A stretch of 64,000 bases of DNA from Candidatus Lambdaproteobacteria bacterium RIFOXYD2_FULL_56_26. Its GTDB lineage: Bacteria > SAR324 > XYD2-FULL-50-16. The stretch covers positions 41,642-105,641 of the forward strand of contig MFNF01000048.1 of the NCBI GenBank assembly GCA_001783715.1, written 5' to 3'. Positions 1 through 12,671 of the stretch are shown here, piece by piece. Numbering within the stretch: position 1 is the stretch's first letter; each line of letters begins with the position of its first letter. A program made the translations under genes and the position numbers. The notes under the pieces were generated by a model. The model ran no database searches. It saw only the letters and a list, made by a program, of their open reading frames with translations, and was not told the origin of the DNA.

Positions 1-5
1 GTGAC

Positions 6-813
6 TTAACCCTTGTTGGTTTGCTTGAGCCGGGTTTTGAGTTTGGCGATCCGACTCCCGGCGAGTTGGTAGAAGATCTCCTTGTTTTCCAGACGAGACA
101 TAATGGAACTGTAAACCGAAATGGCTTCGGACAACTTGTCCTGGTCCTCATATAGATCGGCGAGGCTCATGGCGCTGGACAAGGAAGTCTTGGAGTAGCC
201 AAATTTCTTCTCCGTTTCCTTGAACGCCAACTCGGCCATATCCAAGCTCCCTTCCAGGTAGTAGGAATAGCCAATCAGGTGGTAAGCCTTGGGGTCGAGC
301 GGTGAACCGGGAGAATGGAGGATCAGTTTTTTCAGCTCCACCCGGGCCTGTTCGTATTGCTCGAACTCAAAATAAAGCTCGGCCAGCTTGAGCTGGATCT
401 TCTCAAACTCTTCGTTGCCCAAGGGGCTTTCCTGGAGTTTGTGGTAGATCAGGATGGCCTTGCGTTTGCTCTCCTTGTCTTGGCTGGAGTAGGCATCGGC
501 AAGCCCGATCATGCTGGGGTAATAATATTCGGAATTCTCGAATCCCTTGGTCAAGGACCGGTAGTACCGGATCGCCTGGACCGGGTTTTTGAGGTAATGT
601 TGGTAGATGTTGGCGACCCAAAAGACGCTGTCGTCCACCAGGCTGTCGTCCGGGTAGGCGGTGGTCAGGGCTACGAGGTTTTGGACCGCCTCTTCGTAAC
701 GTCCCTCTTCCCACTGGTGCATCGCTTGGTCGTACATCCGTTTGGCCCCGTTGTTTTGGCACCCGGCCAAACCAAAGGTAAGAACCAACAGCCCCCAAAG
801 GGGCCACAGGAAT

Positions 814-824
<11 letters not shown>
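6..824 (-). CDS. TPR-repeat outer-membrane lipoprotein
   Basis: The 272-residue product begins with a hydrophobic signal peptide ending in the lipobox LAGC, with the lipidated cysteine at residue 22, so it should be an outer-membrane or periplasmic lipoprotein. The rest, from about residue 28, is helical and shows tetratricopeptide-like periodicity (A.Y...L....P.). This resembles the BamD and CpoB/YbgF classes of TPR lipoproteins, which act as scaffolds in envelope assembly. Its ATG lies inside the end of gyrA (11-base overlap), so it is probably translationally coupled to gyrase subunit A. I cannot assign it to BamD specifically; its closest function is unknown. Confidence 0.8.
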
Positions 825-3264
<2,440 letters not shown>

Positions 3265-3495
3265 GGGCTCTGGCTTCAGTAAGGTCACGTTTGGGTTTGG
3301 CTGGAATTGGGCCAAATCGATCCCCGAGCCTATCCCAGGGGAGGCCGTTTGTCACCGAAAATTCGGCTTTTTCTCAACCCGGTTAAAGTGAGGCTGGGAG
3401 CGGAGGAAGAGGCATTTTTCTTTCTTCTGGCCACGGGGATGGAGAGAACCCCAAAAGAGGACAAAAAGGCAGGTCCCCGGGAGGCTCCAGGGAGG

Positions 3496-4785
3496 CTAAG
3501 GGCAAGGTTCGGATTGCCCCTGGGTCCCCAAATGGGGGGAAAGGGAAAGCCACAATGCCAGACCGTGGACCATCAGGATCACCACCTGCACCTCTCCGTC
3601 CCGGAAGTTGTTCTCAAAAAAACCGGCGGACCAACTGCCGACCAATCCGGCCATGGAGCCGAGCCTCAAGGCTTGGTAGAAATTGAGTTGGGGGTTTTGG
3701 TGCCACCCTTTCCAGAGCGAGAAAAAGACCCAGCCCCACCAGCCCAAAAAGGCGGCGGTCCCCAGCAACCCAAAGTCCACCAGATTTTGCAGGAAGATGT
3801 TGTGCACCCCGGTTTTGGCAGGGTGTTCAAAGTTGTGGCCGGTGGCCAGGGCCAGTTCATCGTAGTAGGGTTGCAGGCTCTCCCCCTGTCCTGGGCCCAA
3901 CCCAACCCAAGGGTGATCGACAATCGCCGTTTTGGCGGCCTGCCACATCAAAAGCCGGTCCATGTTCTCCGAAGAGTCCAGCCCTTCTACAAACCGCTGC
4001 CCGGTGGGGGTTTTGGAGAGGGTCTGTTGCAGAACCGGGCTTTGTTGGACCCAAAGGGCAAAAACAAAGACCAGGGCGGCGGGGACCAACAAAATCCAGG
4101 CCCGACGGCGGAGCAACAGCGCCAAAGCGGTAAAGGCCAAGGCCAGCAGACCCAGCCAGATGCTGCGGCCCATAGAGGCATAAGCACTGTAAAGGGCAAA
4201 CAGGCCTGCCATGGCAAATAGCCCCCGGAGCTTGGGGCTGAGTTCTTTGACCAGTCCCAAGGGGGCCAATAGCCCGGCCACCAATAACATCACCCCCCCG
4301 AAGGTCAGGTGGTGGGAAAAGGCTCCCACTGCGTGCCAGCTGCCCCGGTGGATCAGGTATTCCGCTTGGAGCTGCTCGCTGCGAAAAAGGTCGATCCCGT
4401 TTTGGTGTTGGAGGACCGCATAAAAGCCCACCAGGATTGTGGTTCCGGCCATCAGGGTCAGGCCCAGCTTCAGCCGTTTGGGGGTCAGCGCCAAGGCCAA
4501 GGCAAAGGGCAGGGCAAACCGCCAAAGGTTGCGCAAGGAAGCAAAACCGGCCCCCGGATGGGGGGCCAAGAGAGCGGCAAGCAAGGCCGAGAGGACCACC
4601 GCCAAAAGCCAAAGGTTCAGCCCCGTCTTGGGCCAATGGGCCTGCCCTTGGACCAAGGCCCCAATCCCGGCCAAATACAGCAGCAGCACCGCCAGTTCGT
4701 CCCCGGCGATCGAAAAGGGTACCGAGAAAAACAAGATCCCTATGGCCAGGGCTTGAACCCTTCCAGCCAGAACAGAGAAGGTCAT
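3496..4785 (-). CDS. O-antigen ligase/polymerase-like membrane protein
   Basis: This 429-residue polytopic membrane protein has about ten hydrophobic segments, and a large hydrophilic loop around residues 255-350 carries the motif GLGPGQ. That is the layout of the WaaL/Wzy (O-antigen ligase) superfamily, which joins or polymerises lipid-linked glycans on the periplasmic face of the inner membrane. The ATG at 4785 overlaps the secA stop as ATGA, and an in-frame upstream start at 4851 would lie within secA, so the shorter form is preferred. No glycosyltransferase genes are nearby, so the glycan substrate cannot be inferred. Other members of the superfamily attach glycans to pilins. Confidence 0.8.
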   Translation of the reverse strand: MTFSVLAGRVQALAIGILFFSVPFSIAGDELAVLLLYLAGIGALVQGQAHWPKTGLNLWLLAVVLSALLAALLAPHPGAGFASLRNLWRFALPFALALALTPKRLKLGLTLMAGTTILVGFYAVLQHQNGIDLFRSEQLQAEYLIHRGSWHAVGAFSHHLTFGGVMLLVAGLLAPLGLVKELSPKLRGLFAMAGLFALYSAYASMGRSIWLGLLALAFTALALLLRRRAWILLVPAALVFVFALWVQQSPVLQQTLSKTPTGQRFVEGLDSSENMDRLLMWQAAKTAIVDHPWVGLGPGQGESLQPYYDELALATGHNFEHPAKTGVHNIFLQNLVDFGLLGTAAFLGWWGWVFFSLWKGWHQNPQLNFYQALRLGSMAGLVGSWSAGFFENNFRDGEVQVVILMVHGLALWLSLSPHLGTQGQSEPCP

Positions 4786-7472
4786 TCTACGGGGCTGTGG
4801 TCTTGTTTCATGTGGCAGTTTTTGTATTTTTTTCCACTGCCACAGTAACACAGGTCGTTACGTCCGGGTACCGCCTGTTTTCGAGCCGGTTCATGTTTGG
4901 GCGGCTCGGGCATGGGGCCACGGGGGGCATGGACCGGTGCCGAGGGACTTTCGTGGATCATCTGCATCGGCTGGGGAGCCCGTTCGATCTCCGGGGGCGG
5001 TTCATGGACCACGGCGATGTGGAAGAGGGCCTTGACCGCATCCCGGTTGATCCGCTCCATCATGTCCGCAAAGAGTTCAAACCCTTCCCGTTTGTATTCG
5101 GTCAGGGGATTTTTTTGGGCATAGCCCCTCATCCCGATCCCCTCTTTGAGGTGGTCCATCGAGAGCAAGTGGTCTTTCCAGCGGGTGTCGGTGATTTCGA
5201 GCAACAGTTGCCGCTGGACTTCGCTGTAAAAGGGGCCAAATTCTTGTTTTTTCTCGGAGAGCCGGACCAAAACCTCCGCCTGTACCGCCTCAAACAGTTC
5301 CTCTTGGCTGGGGGAATCGCTGGCGGTGCTCCAGCGGATCGGGGCGCTGAAATTGCTGGCCAGCTCGGCCTTAAGCCCGTCCAGGTTCCATTGGTCGGCG
5401 TGTCTTTCGTTGCAGTATTCGTGGACCAGAGCGTCACAGGTGTCTTCGATCATGTCCAAAAAGACCTCTTCCCCTTCCTCGCCAATGATCCGCCGCCTTT
5501 GTTTGTAGATGATCTCCCGTTGCCGGTTCATCACGTCGTCGTATTCGAGAAGGTGCTTCCTGACCTCAAAGTTGTAGGCTTCCACCTTTTTTTGGCTGTT
5601 CTCGATCGCCCGGCTGATCAACACATGTTCAATCGCTTCGTCTTCATCCACCTTGAGCCGGGTCATCAGGTTGGCGATTCGTTCCCCCCCAAACACCCGC
5701 AAAAGGTCGTCTTCCAAAGACAGGATAAACCGGCTGGCCCCTGGGTCCCCCTGGCGGCCAGACCGGCCCCGGAGCTGGTTGTCGATCCTTCTGGATTCAT
5801 GCCGTTCGGTGCCCAGGATAAAGAGGCCGCCCAACTGGGCGACTTCGGGTTTGATCTGGATGTCCGTCCCCCGGCCCGCCATGTTGGTGGCGATGGTTAC
5901 CGCCCCCTGGTGGCCCGCCTGGGCGATGATTTGGGCTTCCTGTTCGTGGTATTTGGCGTTGAGGACTTGGTGGGGAACGCCAGCCTTTTTGAGGTGGGCC
6001 GAGAGGGCCTCGCTGGACTCCACCGAAACAGTACCCACCAAGACCGGCTGACCCTTTTGGTGCAGTTCCTTGATCTGGTTGACCACCGCCCGGTCCTTGG
6101 CGGCTTTGCTTTTGTAGATCACGTCGGCCAAGTCGATCCGGGCCAACGCACGGTTGGTGGGGACCACCACCACCCCCAGGTTGTAGATCTTTTGGAATTC
6201 CGCTTCTTCCGTCTCGGCGGTCCCGGTCATTCCGGCGAGTTTCTCGTACTTGCGGAAGTAGTTCTGGAAGGTGATCGAAGCGAGAGTTTGGTTTTCCCGT
6301 TCGATCTTGACCCCTTCCTTGGCTTCCAAGGCTTGGTGCAAGCCATCGGAAAACCTGCGGCCTTCCATCAGACGGCCCGTAAACTCGTCAACGATCAGTA
6401 CCTTGCCGGTGGAAACCACATAATCCACATCCCGCTTGAAGACATAATGGGCCTTCAGGGCCTGGGTTACATGGTGCAGGACCTCAATGTTCTCAAAATC
6501 ATAGAGGTTACCCCCTTTGACCACTTCCCCCAGCCGTTTTTCCATCTTTTCGACCCCTTGCTCGGTCAATTGGATGTTCCGGCTTTTTTCCTCCAAGGTG
6601 AAGTCTCCGGGGATCACCAAGGTGGACTCCTCCTGTTGGGACTTCAAAAACTCTTTGGCTTCCTCGGCGCTCTGCCCCTGCGCCCTGGCGACCGCTTCTG
6701 GCTCCGGGTTGTCCGAGACCCGCCAAGCACGGGTCAGGCCTGAGAGCTGTTTGTTGATCTGGTAATAAAGCTCGGTCGAATCTTCAGCCGGGCCAGAGAT
6801 GATCAAAGGGGTCCGGGCTTCGTCCACCAGGATCGAGTCCACCTCGTCCACAATGGCAAACACATGGTCCCTCTGGACATAGTCGGCCAGATTAAACTTC
6901 ATGTTGTCCCGAAGGAAGTCGAAGCCATATTCGTTGTTGGTGCCGTAGGTGATGTCGGCGGCGTAGGCCACTCGCCTCTCTGCATCGGTCAGGTTGTGCA
7001 GGATCACCCCAACACTCAAGCCCAGCCAACGGTAGATCTGGCCCATCCATTCTGCGTCCCGTTTGGCCAAATAGTCGTTGACCGTCACCACATGCACCCC
7101 CCGACCAGTCAGGGAGTTGAGGAATACCGGCAGGGTAGAGGTCAAGGTCTTCCCTTCCCCGGTTTTCATCTCTGCAATCATGCCCCGGTGCAGGGCGATC
7201 CCGCCCAACAGTTGGACATCAAAGTGCCGTTGGCCCAAGGTCGCCTGGGCGGCTTTACGGACCAAAGCGAAGGCTTCGGGAAGCAGGCTGTCCAAGGATT
7301 CACCCTGGGCTACCCGTTGCTTGAATTCCACTACCTTTTGCTGGGCCTGGGTTTGGTCCAGGGTTTCAAAGGAAGCTTCCAAGCGGTTGATCTTCTCCAC
7401 CAACGGGCGGTAGGTCTTCAGCTCTTTGTCCGAGTGGGTACCAAAGATCTTTTTGCTTAGGTAGTCGAGCAT
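4782..7472 (-). CDS. secA: Preprotein translocase ATPase SecA
   Basis: SecA is the motor ATPase that pushes unfolded preproteins through SecYEG. Its 896 residues match the family. Walker A is MKTGEGKT at residues 102-109, and [14 protein letters not shown] contains the Walker B acidic residues. The helicase-like second domain ends with [10 protein letters not shown]. The C-terminal tail carries the zinc-binding SecB/lipid-contact motif [13 protein letters not shown], so the metal-binding linker is intact. It lies 184 bases downstream of hscA and overlaps the downstream O-antigen-ligase-like gene by ATGA. Confidence 0.98.
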   Translation of the reverse strand: MLDYLSKKIFGTHSDKELKTYRPLVEKINRLEASFETLDQTQAQQKVVEFKQRVAQGESLDSLLPEAFALVRKAAQATLGQRHFDVQLLGGIALHRGMIAEMKTGEGKTLTSTLPVFLNSLTGRGVHVVTVNDYLAKRDAEWMGQIYRWLGLSVGVILHNLTDAERRVAYAADITYGTNNEYGFDFLRDNMKFNLADYVQRDHVFAIVDEVDSILVDEARTPLIISGPAEDSTELYYQINKQLSGLTRAWRVSDNPEPEAVARAQGQSAEEAKEFLKSQQEESTLVIPGDFTLEEKSRNIQLTEQGVEKMEKRLGEVVKGGNLYDFENIEVLHHVTQALKAHYVFKRDVDYVVSTGKVLIVDEFTGRLMEGRRFSDGLHQALEAKEGVKIERENQTLASITFQNYFRKYEKLAGMTGTAETEEAEFQKIYNLGVVVVPTNRALARIDLADVIYKSKAAKDRAVVNQIKELHQKGQPVLVGTVSVESSEALSAHLKKAGVPHQVLNAKYHEQEAQIIAQAGHQGAVTIATNMAGRGTDIQIKPEVAQLGGLFILGTERHESRRIDNQLRGRSGRQGDPGASRFILSLEDDLLRVFGGERIANLMTRLKVDEDEAIEHVLISRAIENSQKKVEAYNFEVRKHLLEYDDVMNRQREIIYKQRRRIIGEEGEEVFLDMIEDTCDALVHEYCNERHADQWNLDGLKAELASNFSAPIRWSTASDSPSQEELFEAVQAEVLVRLSEKKQEFGPFYSEVQRQLLLEITDTRWKDHLLSMDHLKEGIGMRGYAQKNPLTEYKREGFELFADMMERINRDAVKALFHIAVVHEPPPEIERAPQPMQMIHESPSAPVHAPRGPMPEPPKHEPARKQAVPGRNDLCYCGSGKKYKNCHMKQDHSPVE

Positions 7473-7656
7473 GAGGCGGTTGGGGTAGGATGAGCTAAAG
7501 CGAGGTTGGTCGATTTGTGTACATTGGCCAGGAAGTAGCAGGAATCAAACCAAAAGACCAGCAGGTTTTTGGGCGAGGCCTAGGGGAATTTGCTCCAAAT
7601 GGGTCTAGAAACGCCGGTTTGGGTGTCTCGTTTGAAGGTTGGGACTGGTTGGAGGT

Positions 7657-9471
7657 CTAGATTTTGTCCTTTGGCTCCGACAAGGCCTCTTTGGCGGCGG
7701 CACCCAGGAGGGAGTCGGCGAAGTTGCGGGTCAGGTCGCCCATCTTGTCGATCGCCTGTTTGAGTCGGCCTGGGTCTTGGCCTTGGGCGAGGGATGAAAG
7801 CTCAATCCGGTGGGCGGCGATGGCGGCCATTTCTTCGGCGCTCAGGTACCGGGGGGCCTGGGGCCAAGCCTTTTCCAGGCCTGCCTCGATGGCCTGGGCC
7901 TTGGCCCGGAACTCCACCAGATTCCGCTGGCTGAAGTCCGACTCCGCCTGTTCGTAGGAATCCCGGATCATCTGGCTGACTTCGCTGCGTTTGAGTCCGT
8001 GGGTCGGGACTATGTCGATTTCGGCGGTTACCCCACTGCGCTGCTCTTTGGCGGTCACGCTGAGCAGGCCGTTGTTGTCCACAAAAAAGCTGACCTCCAC
8101 TTTGGGCAGACCGGCGGGCATGGGCGGGATCCCCTTGAGCTTAAATTGGCCCAATTTGCGGCAGTCTTTGACGAACTCCCGCTCCCCTTGGAAGATGTTC
8201 AGGTCGATCCCGGTTTGGTTGTCCACGGAGGTGGAGAAAATCTCGGTGGCTTTGGCGGGGATACTGCTGTTTTTGATGATCAGTTTGGAAAAGGTGCCGC
8301 CCAAGGTTTCGAGCCCCAGGGAAAGGGGGATCACATCCATCAGCAGGAAGTCTCGCCGACCGCCAGCAAGCAGGTGCCCTTGGATCGCCGCCCCGATGGC
8401 CACCACTTGATCCGGGTTGATGCGGACATGAGGGGGCCGGTCGAAGTATTGTTGCACCAAGTGGCGGACCAAGGGAATTCGGGTACTGCCGCCGACCAGG
8501 ACCACATCGCCAATGTCTTGTGGCTTGAGGTTGGCCGCTTTGAGCGCTAGACCAATGTGCTCTAGGGTCTTGTCCACCAAGGGCCGGATGGCGGTTTCTA
8601 GTTCCGCTCTGGTGAAGGTGAACTGCTGGTCGATCTCCAAGGAAGGCAGGTGGACCTGGTGCGAGGTTTCCAGGCTGGCGGTCAAGGCAATCTTGATCTC
8701 TTCGGCCACCTTTTTTAGGCCCTGGCGGCTGGCCGGGTCCAGGGTTTTGCCAAAGAGCAGTTTCTCGGTCAGGTGGTCAACCAAAAGCTGGTCCAGGTCG
8801 TCCCCGCCCAGGTGGGTGTCTCCGTGGGTGGAAAGGACCTTAAAGATTTTTTCCTTCAGCTCCAAGACTGAAACATCGAAGGTACCGCCTCCAAAATCGT
8901 AAACCACAACCTTGCCTCGGCTTTTTTCTTCCAGCCCATAAGCGATGGCCGCTGCGGTAGGCTCATTGAGGATACGGACCGCTTCGAGCCCGGCGATTTC
9001 CGCTGCGTCCCGGGTCGCTTGCCTTTGGCCGTCGTCGAAGTAGGCGGGGACGGTGATTACCGCCTTTTTGACCGGCTGGCCCAAAATGGCCTCGGCCTTG
9101 GCCTTGATCTCGGCGAGCACAAAACTGCTCATTTCTTCGGGGCTGTATCCTTGGCCCTTGGCCCAGAGCAGTAGGTTCTCCCGCTCCCCCGGCTTGACCG
9201 GGAAGGGCAGGTGGGAAAGGTCCTCTTCCAGGTCCTTGGCCCCACGGCCCATAAAGCGCTTGAAAGAATAAAAGGTGGATTCGGGGTGTGTTACCCGCTC
9301 CGCCAACGCCGCCGCCCCGACCAACCGGGACCCGTCTTCCAAGAAGGTGACCACCGAAGGGGTGTGGGTCGAAAGGCCTCCGCCCTCAATGACCTCCGCT
9401 CCAGTGTCAAAAACCTTGGCCGCCATGCTGTTGGTAGTGCCCAGGTCGATCCCGATGATCAGTTCGTTCAT
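7657..9471 (-). CDS. hscA: Hsp70-family chaperone HscA of the Isc system
   Basis: This is a DnaK-family ATPase of 604 residues. The phosphate-binding loop GIDLGTTNS opens an actin-like nucleotide domain that runs to about residue 375, followed by a substrate-binding beta-sandwich and a helical lid. It ends in SEPKDKI, without the long disordered tail of DnaK. The length, and its place as last gene of an isc operon directly after hscB (ATGA overlap), identify it as HscA, which with HscB helps release Fe-S clusters from IscU. IscU encoded upstream keeps the LPPVK peptide that HscA recognises. A general DnaK is not excluded by sequence alone but is unlikely here. Confidence 0.93.
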   Translation of the reverse strand: MNELIIGIDLGTTNSMAAKVFDTGAEVIEGGGLSTHTPSVVTFLEDGSRLVGAAALAERVTHPESTFYSFKRFMGRGAKDLEEDLSHLPFPVKPGERENLLLWAKGQGYSPEEMSSFVLAEIKAKAEAILGQPVKKAVITVPAYFDDGQRQATRDAAEIAGLEAVRILNEPTAAAIAYGLEEKSRGKVVVYDFGGGTFDVSVLELKEKIFKVLSTHGDTHLGGDDLDQLLVDHLTEKLLFGKTLDPASRQGLKKVAEEIKIALTASLETSHQVHLPSLEIDQQFTFTRAELETAIRPLVDKTLEHIGLALKAANLKPQDIGDVVLVGGSTRIPLVRHLVQQYFDRPPHVRINPDQVVAIGAAIQGHLLAGGRRDFLLMDVIPLSLGLETLGGTFSKLIIKNSSIPAKATEIFSTSVDNQTGIDLNIFQGEREFVKDCRKLGQFKLKGIPPMPAGLPKVEVSFFVDNNGLLSVTAKEQRSGVTAEIDIVPTHGLKRSEVSQMIRDSYEQAESDFSQRNLVEFRAKAQAIEAGLEKAWPQAPRYLSAEEMAAIAAHRIELSSLAQGQDPGRLKQAIDKMGDLTRNFADSLLGAAAKEALSEPKDKI

Positions 9472-10112
9472 GAGAGGTTTTTGGCAAGCTCTTGGGCCCG
9501 CTCCTTGAGGTTCAGCAAAAATTTGAGTTTGCCCAGGCCCACTTGGATGGACCTGACCAGTTCGGGTTGGTCGGCATCTTCGGTCAGTCGGTCGAACTGT
9601 TCGTTCAGTTCCGCTTCCAGGTCCTTTTGCAGGTCCAAAATGGCCGTTTGGGTCGGTTCAAGAGGAGTTGCTCCCGCTTCGGCTTGGTCTAGCGCTTCCT
9701 GGAGTTCAAAGGTTTGGACCAAAAAACTCTGGGGCGGTTTGGCTGCAGCAGAGCCTAGGTCGGGAGCCAGGAGGGAGAGGAGGTACTTGCCCCTCAGGTA
9801 GGGGTTAAACAGGGCATGTTTCGCCTCCACCAACAAGGCGGTGTGTTCTACGCTCAAAGCCTGTTCCTGGGGCTCAGCCGTGGCGTGGAGGTCCGGGTGC
9901 AGGGCCAACAAAAGCTCGTCAAAGGCGGCATCCACCACTGGCTCCTCAATGGCAAACCGCCGGGGGTGACCGAAGATGGTGAAGTAGTCGTCCCCTTTGC
10001 CCAACTGCTGGAGCTTTTCGCAAGAGTCACAGTACAACCGGTGCTTGAGCTCGGCGGCGCAAGACTGGCAGCGGTCATGGTTGTGGTGTTGGTTGTGCCC
10101 CGAACGTTTCAT
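9468..10112 (-). CDS. hscB: J-domain co-chaperone HscB with N-terminal zinc-ribbon
   Basis: The 214-residue J-protein stimulates HscA and delivers IscU. It has a J domain with the invariant HPD at residues 72-74 and a C-terminal three-helix region ending around residue 214. Ahead of the J domain are two CxxC pairs (Cys15/18 and Cys28/31) and a His-rich start (HNQHHNH), which predict a small zinc-ribbon as in eukaryotic HSC20. E. coli HscB lacks this extension. The ATG at 10112 is 3 bases from the iscA stop; a longer reading frame to 10163 would overlap iscA and is less likely. The stop overlaps the hscA start by ATGA. Confidence 0.86.
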   Translation of the reverse strand: MKRSGHNQHHNHDRCQSCAAELKHRLYCDSCEKLQQLGKGDDYFTIFGHPRRFAIEEPVVDAAFDELLLALHPDLHATAEPQEQALSVEHTALLVEAKHALFNPYLRGKYLLSLLAPDLGSAAAKPPQSFLVQTFELQEALDQAEAGATPLEPTQTAILDLQKDLEAELNEQFDRLTEDADQPELVRSIQVGLGKLKFLLNLKERAQELAKNLS

Positions 10113-10114
10113 GG

Positions 10115-10459
10115 TCAGGCCGTTTCCTGCGCCTTGGGAGTAAAGCTGGTGCCACAGCCACAAGCTGCTTCGGCTTTGGGGTTGAGGAACTTGAAGCCCC
10201 GGTCCATCAGGCTGGTGGAAAAGTCCACTTGGGTTCCATCAATGTAAATCAACGACTTGCGATCCACAAACACCTTGACCCCCAGGGACTCAAAGACTTG
10301 ATCAAACTCCCCCGCCTTCTGGTCGAAGTCAAAAACATAGGTAAACCCGGCGCAACCGCCCCCCTTGATCCCCAACCGAAGGCCGGTGGTCTCGGGGAGT
10401 TTGTTTTCTTCAATGATCCGTCGGATCTCTTTTACGGCGTTTTCGGTCAAGGTGATCAT
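10115..10459 (-). CDS. iscA: A-type Fe-S carrier IscA
   Basis: This is a HesB/IscA family protein of 114 residues that carries Fe-S clusters or iron to target apoproteins. The three ligand cysteines are present: Cys36 in GGGCAGF and Cys100/Cys102 in CGCG. It lies between iscU (22-base gap) and hscB, the canonical position in an isc operon. An ErpA paralogue would look similar; the operon position favours IscA. Confidence 0.93.
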   Translation of the reverse strand: MITLTENAVKEIRRIIEENKLPETTGLRLGIKGGGCAGFTYVFDFDQKAGEFDQVFESLGVKVFVDRKSLIYIDGTQVDFSTSLMDRGFKFLNPKAEAACGCGTSFTPKAQETA

Positions 10460-10481
10460 GGTTCAAATCTCCAAAGGTCTT

Positions 10482-10862
10482 TTAGTTGGGTTGTTGTCGT
10501 TTTTTGTAGTCCGCTACGGCCGCTTTGATTGCGTCTTCAGCCAAGACGGAGCAGTGGATCTTGACCGGCGGCAGGCTCAATTCTTCGGCAATGTCGGCGT
10601 TGGTGATGGACATGGCCTCGTCTAAGGTTTTGCCTTTGACCCATTCGGTGGCCAAACTGGAAGAGGCAATCGCCGAGCCGCACCCGAAGGTCTTGAACTT
10701 GGCATCTACGATCTTGCCCCCTTCAACCTTGAGCTGGAGCTTCATCACGTCCCCACATTCGGGAGCGCCCACGATCCCGGTGCCGACACTCAAGTCTTCT
10801 TTGTCTAGGTTCCCCACGTTTTTGGGGTTGTTGTAGTGGTCGATGACCTTGTCGCTGTACAT
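10482..10862 (-). CDS. iscU: Fe-S cluster scaffold IscU
   Basis: IscU is the scaffold on which IscS assembles [2Fe-2S] and [4Fe-4S] clusters. Conserved cysteines are at residues 36, 61 and 104 with Asp38 beside the first, and the HscA-recognition peptide LPPVK is at 97-101. The length of 126 residues matches the family. The ATG at 10862 is preceded by a strong AGGAGG ribosome-binding site at the right distance. A reading frame beginning at 10892 would overlap the iscS end and is rejected. Confidence 0.96.
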   Translation of the reverse strand: MYSDKVIDHYNNPKNVGNLDKEDLSVGTGIVGAPECGDVMKLQLKVEGGKIVDAKFKTFGCGSAIASSSLATEWVKGKTLDEAMSITNADIAEELSLPPVKIHCSVLAEDAIKAAVADYKKRQQPN

Positions 10863-10876
10863 ACGTGCCTCCTGGG

Positions 10877-12088
10877 TTAATGGCTGGTCCATTTGATGGA
10901 ACTGATGTCGATCCCTTCTTTGGCCATGTCGTACAAAGGGGACATTTCACGCAACCGGCGCACCGTCTCAACGGTTTTTTGGATCGCCAGATCAATCTCT
11001 TCTTCAGTGGTAAACCGACCTAAGGAAAAGCGGATGGAGCAGTGGGCCAAGTCTTCGCTGACCCCCAAGGCCCGGAGTACGTAAGAGGGCTCCAGACTGG
11101 CACTGGTACAGGCCGAGCCGGAGCTGACGGCGATGTTTTCCATGCCCATCATCAAGCTTTCCCCTTCCACATAGGCGAAGCTGAGGTTCAGGTTGCCCGG
11201 CAGGCGGTTTTGGGGGTGTCCATTGAGGAAGACAAAGTCCAATTGGGATTCCAGTCCCTTTTGCAGCCGGTCCCGCAAGGAAATCAACCGTTCCGCCTCT
11301 TCCGCCATTTCCAACTGGGCAATCCTACAGGCCTCGCCAAAACCGACGATTCCCGGCACGTTGAGAGTACCCGAACGCATGCCCCGTTCATGGCCACCGC
11401 CGTGGAGGATCGGGGCCAGACGGACCCGAGGTTTTCGCCGCCGGACATAAAGAGCGCCGACCCCTTTGGGGCCGTACATCTTGTGGGCACTCAGGCTCAT
11501 CAGGTCGATCCCCATGGCTTCTACATCCAAGGGAATTTTGCCGGTTGCCTGGGTGGCATCGGTGTGGAAGAGCACGTCATGTTTTTTGGCCATGGCCCCG
11601 ATCTCTTTGAGCGGGTGGATGGTCCCGATCTCATTGTTGGCGGCCATCAGGCTGATCAGGATGGTCTGGGGGGTAATCGCAGCTTCCAGCGCCTGGAGGT
11701 CGAGGCTGCCGGTTTTGTCCACCGGCAAAAAGGTGACCTCAAAACCCTTGGTGGCCAGATAATGGGCCGGGTCCAGGATCGCTTTGTGTTCGGTGACGCA
11801 GGTGATGATGTGCTTGCCCTTTTCGGCGTACATCTCCGCTACCCCCAACAGGGCCAAGTTGTCCGACTCGGTGGCCCCGGAGGTGAAAACGATTTCCTTG
11901 GCCTGGGCCCCGATCAGGGCGGCTACGGCTTCTCTGGCTTCATCCACCGCCTGTTCGGCCGCCCAACCAAAACTGTGATTTTTGCTGGCAGCGTTACCGA
12001 ATAGCTCCCCAAAGTAGGGCAGCATCTTGGAGAGAACCCGAGGGTCAACCGGAGTGGTGGCGGAGTAATCCAAGTAGATTGGTTTCAT
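10877..12088 (-). CDS. iscS: Cysteine desulfurase IscS
   Basis: This PLP enzyme of 403 residues takes sulfur from L-cysteine for Fe-S clusters, thiolated tRNA and other cofactors. The Schiff-base lysine is Lys203 in LSAHKMYGP. The persulfide cysteine lies in [10 protein letters not shown] on the mobile loop typical of group I desulfurases (IscS/NifS rather than SufS). The histidine and aspartate that contact PLP are also in place (TEHKA, HTDATQ). Its start overlaps iscR by ATGA, and iscU follows 14 bases after the stop. Confidence 0.97.
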   Translation of the reverse strand: MKPIYLDYSATTPVDPRVLSKMLPYFGELFGNAASKNHSFGWAAEQAVDEAREAVAALIGAQAKEIVFTSGATESDNLALLGVAEMYAEKGKHIITCVTEHKAILDPAHYLATKGFEVTFLPVDKTGSLDLQALEAAITPQTILISLMAANNEIGTIHPLKEIGAMAKKHDVLFHTDATQATGKIPLDVEAMGIDLMSLSAHKMYGPKGVGALYVRRRKPRVRLAPILHGGGHERGMRSGTLNVPGIVGFGEACRIAQLEMAEEAERLISLRDRLQKGLESQLDFVFLNGHPQNRLPGNLNLSFAYVEGESLMMGMENIAVSSGSACTSASLEPSYVLRALGVSEDLAHCSIRFSLGRFTTEEEIDLAIQKTVETVRRLREMSPLYDMAKEGIDISSIKWTSH

Positions 12089-12543
12089 GGTCGGGTCTGG
12101 GGGCTTTGGGTTAGAGGGACTTCGATGTTGATTCCCCGAAGCGTCTCTTTGTCGGCCAGCTCGGCCAGCGTCAGGTTGTCAAAGTAGGTTTTGATCTTTT
12201 TGTGGATCATCAGGATTGGGCTTTTGGCCGGACAGTTGGACTCGGACTGGCAGCTTTTGTCCAGGCTGGAGCAGTCGGAGAGAGACTGTCTGCCGTCGAT
12301 CAGGTCGATTACCTCGCCCAAGAAGATCTGCCGAGGGTTGCGTCCCAAAGCATAACCGCCGGTCACCCCCCTTTTGCTCAAGAGCATGCCGGAGTGGGCC
12401 AAGGTCTTGAGCACATTGGCCAGCATCTGGGCGCTCAGGTTGTACACCTGGGCGATCTCTTTGGCGCTGGCCGGGCCACGGTGGGCCTGGAGGTGGCTCA
12501 AGGCGACCAAGGCGTAGTCGGCTTTTTTGGAGAGCTTAAGCAT
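12085..12543 (-). CDS. iscR: Rrf2-family Fe-S regulator IscR
   Basis: This 152-residue Rrf2 regulator has an N-terminal winged helix ([12 protein letters not shown], then a recognition helix near [13 protein letters not shown]). Three cysteines at 91, 98 and 104 would ligate a [2Fe-2S] cluster. The spacing is C-x6-C-x5-C, one residue longer in the first gap than in E. coli IscR. As first gene of the isc operon it probably represses its own operon when holding a cluster. An imperfect palindrome upstream overlaps the predicted promoter. The last codons overlap iscS as ATGA. Confidence 0.9.
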   Translation of the reverse strand: MLKLSKKADYALVALSHLQAHRGPASAKEIAQVYNLSAQMLANVLKTLAHSGMLLSKRGVTGGYALGRNPRQIFLGEVIDLIDGRQSLSDCSSLDKSCQSESNCPAKSPILMIHKKIKTYFDNLTLAELADKETLRGINIEVPLTQSPQTRP

Positions 12544-12613
12544 GGCCTTTTCCTCGTTGGCTTGCTAAGGTACACAAACAGGTTGGACCCTTGTTGTGTA
12601 AGGGCCTGTTGAT

Positions 12614-12641
12614 ATGGTACCAAACTAGTACTATTTGTCAA
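12614..12641 (-). promoter_or_regulatory. isc promoter with candidate IscR operator
   Basis: Reading the minus strand, a perfect -35 TTGACA (12641-12636) is followed after 16 bases by TACCAT (12619-12614), about 70 bases upstream of iscR. The spacer and -10 hold an inverted repeat: ATAGTAC (12634-12628), a 7-base centre and GTACCAT (12620-12614), with 6 of 7 bases matching between arms. Its position over the promoter suits repression by IscR. The region also lies upstream of ispH on the other strand, so it could influence both. The promoter is well supported; the assignment to IscR is inference. Confidence 0.6.
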
Positions 12642-12671
12642 GGGCGCAGGTTATTTTTTCTAGTTAAAACT

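Noticed and set aside
3316..3495. Gap between gyrA and the O-antigen-ligase-like gene
   Set aside because: It holds a short inverted repeat (3355-3366) but no convincing promoter, terminator or small gene.
7473..7656. Gap between hscA and secA as a site for an RNA gene or terminator
   Set aside because: I found two TCTAGA hexamers but no stable stem, promoter pair or RNA signature.
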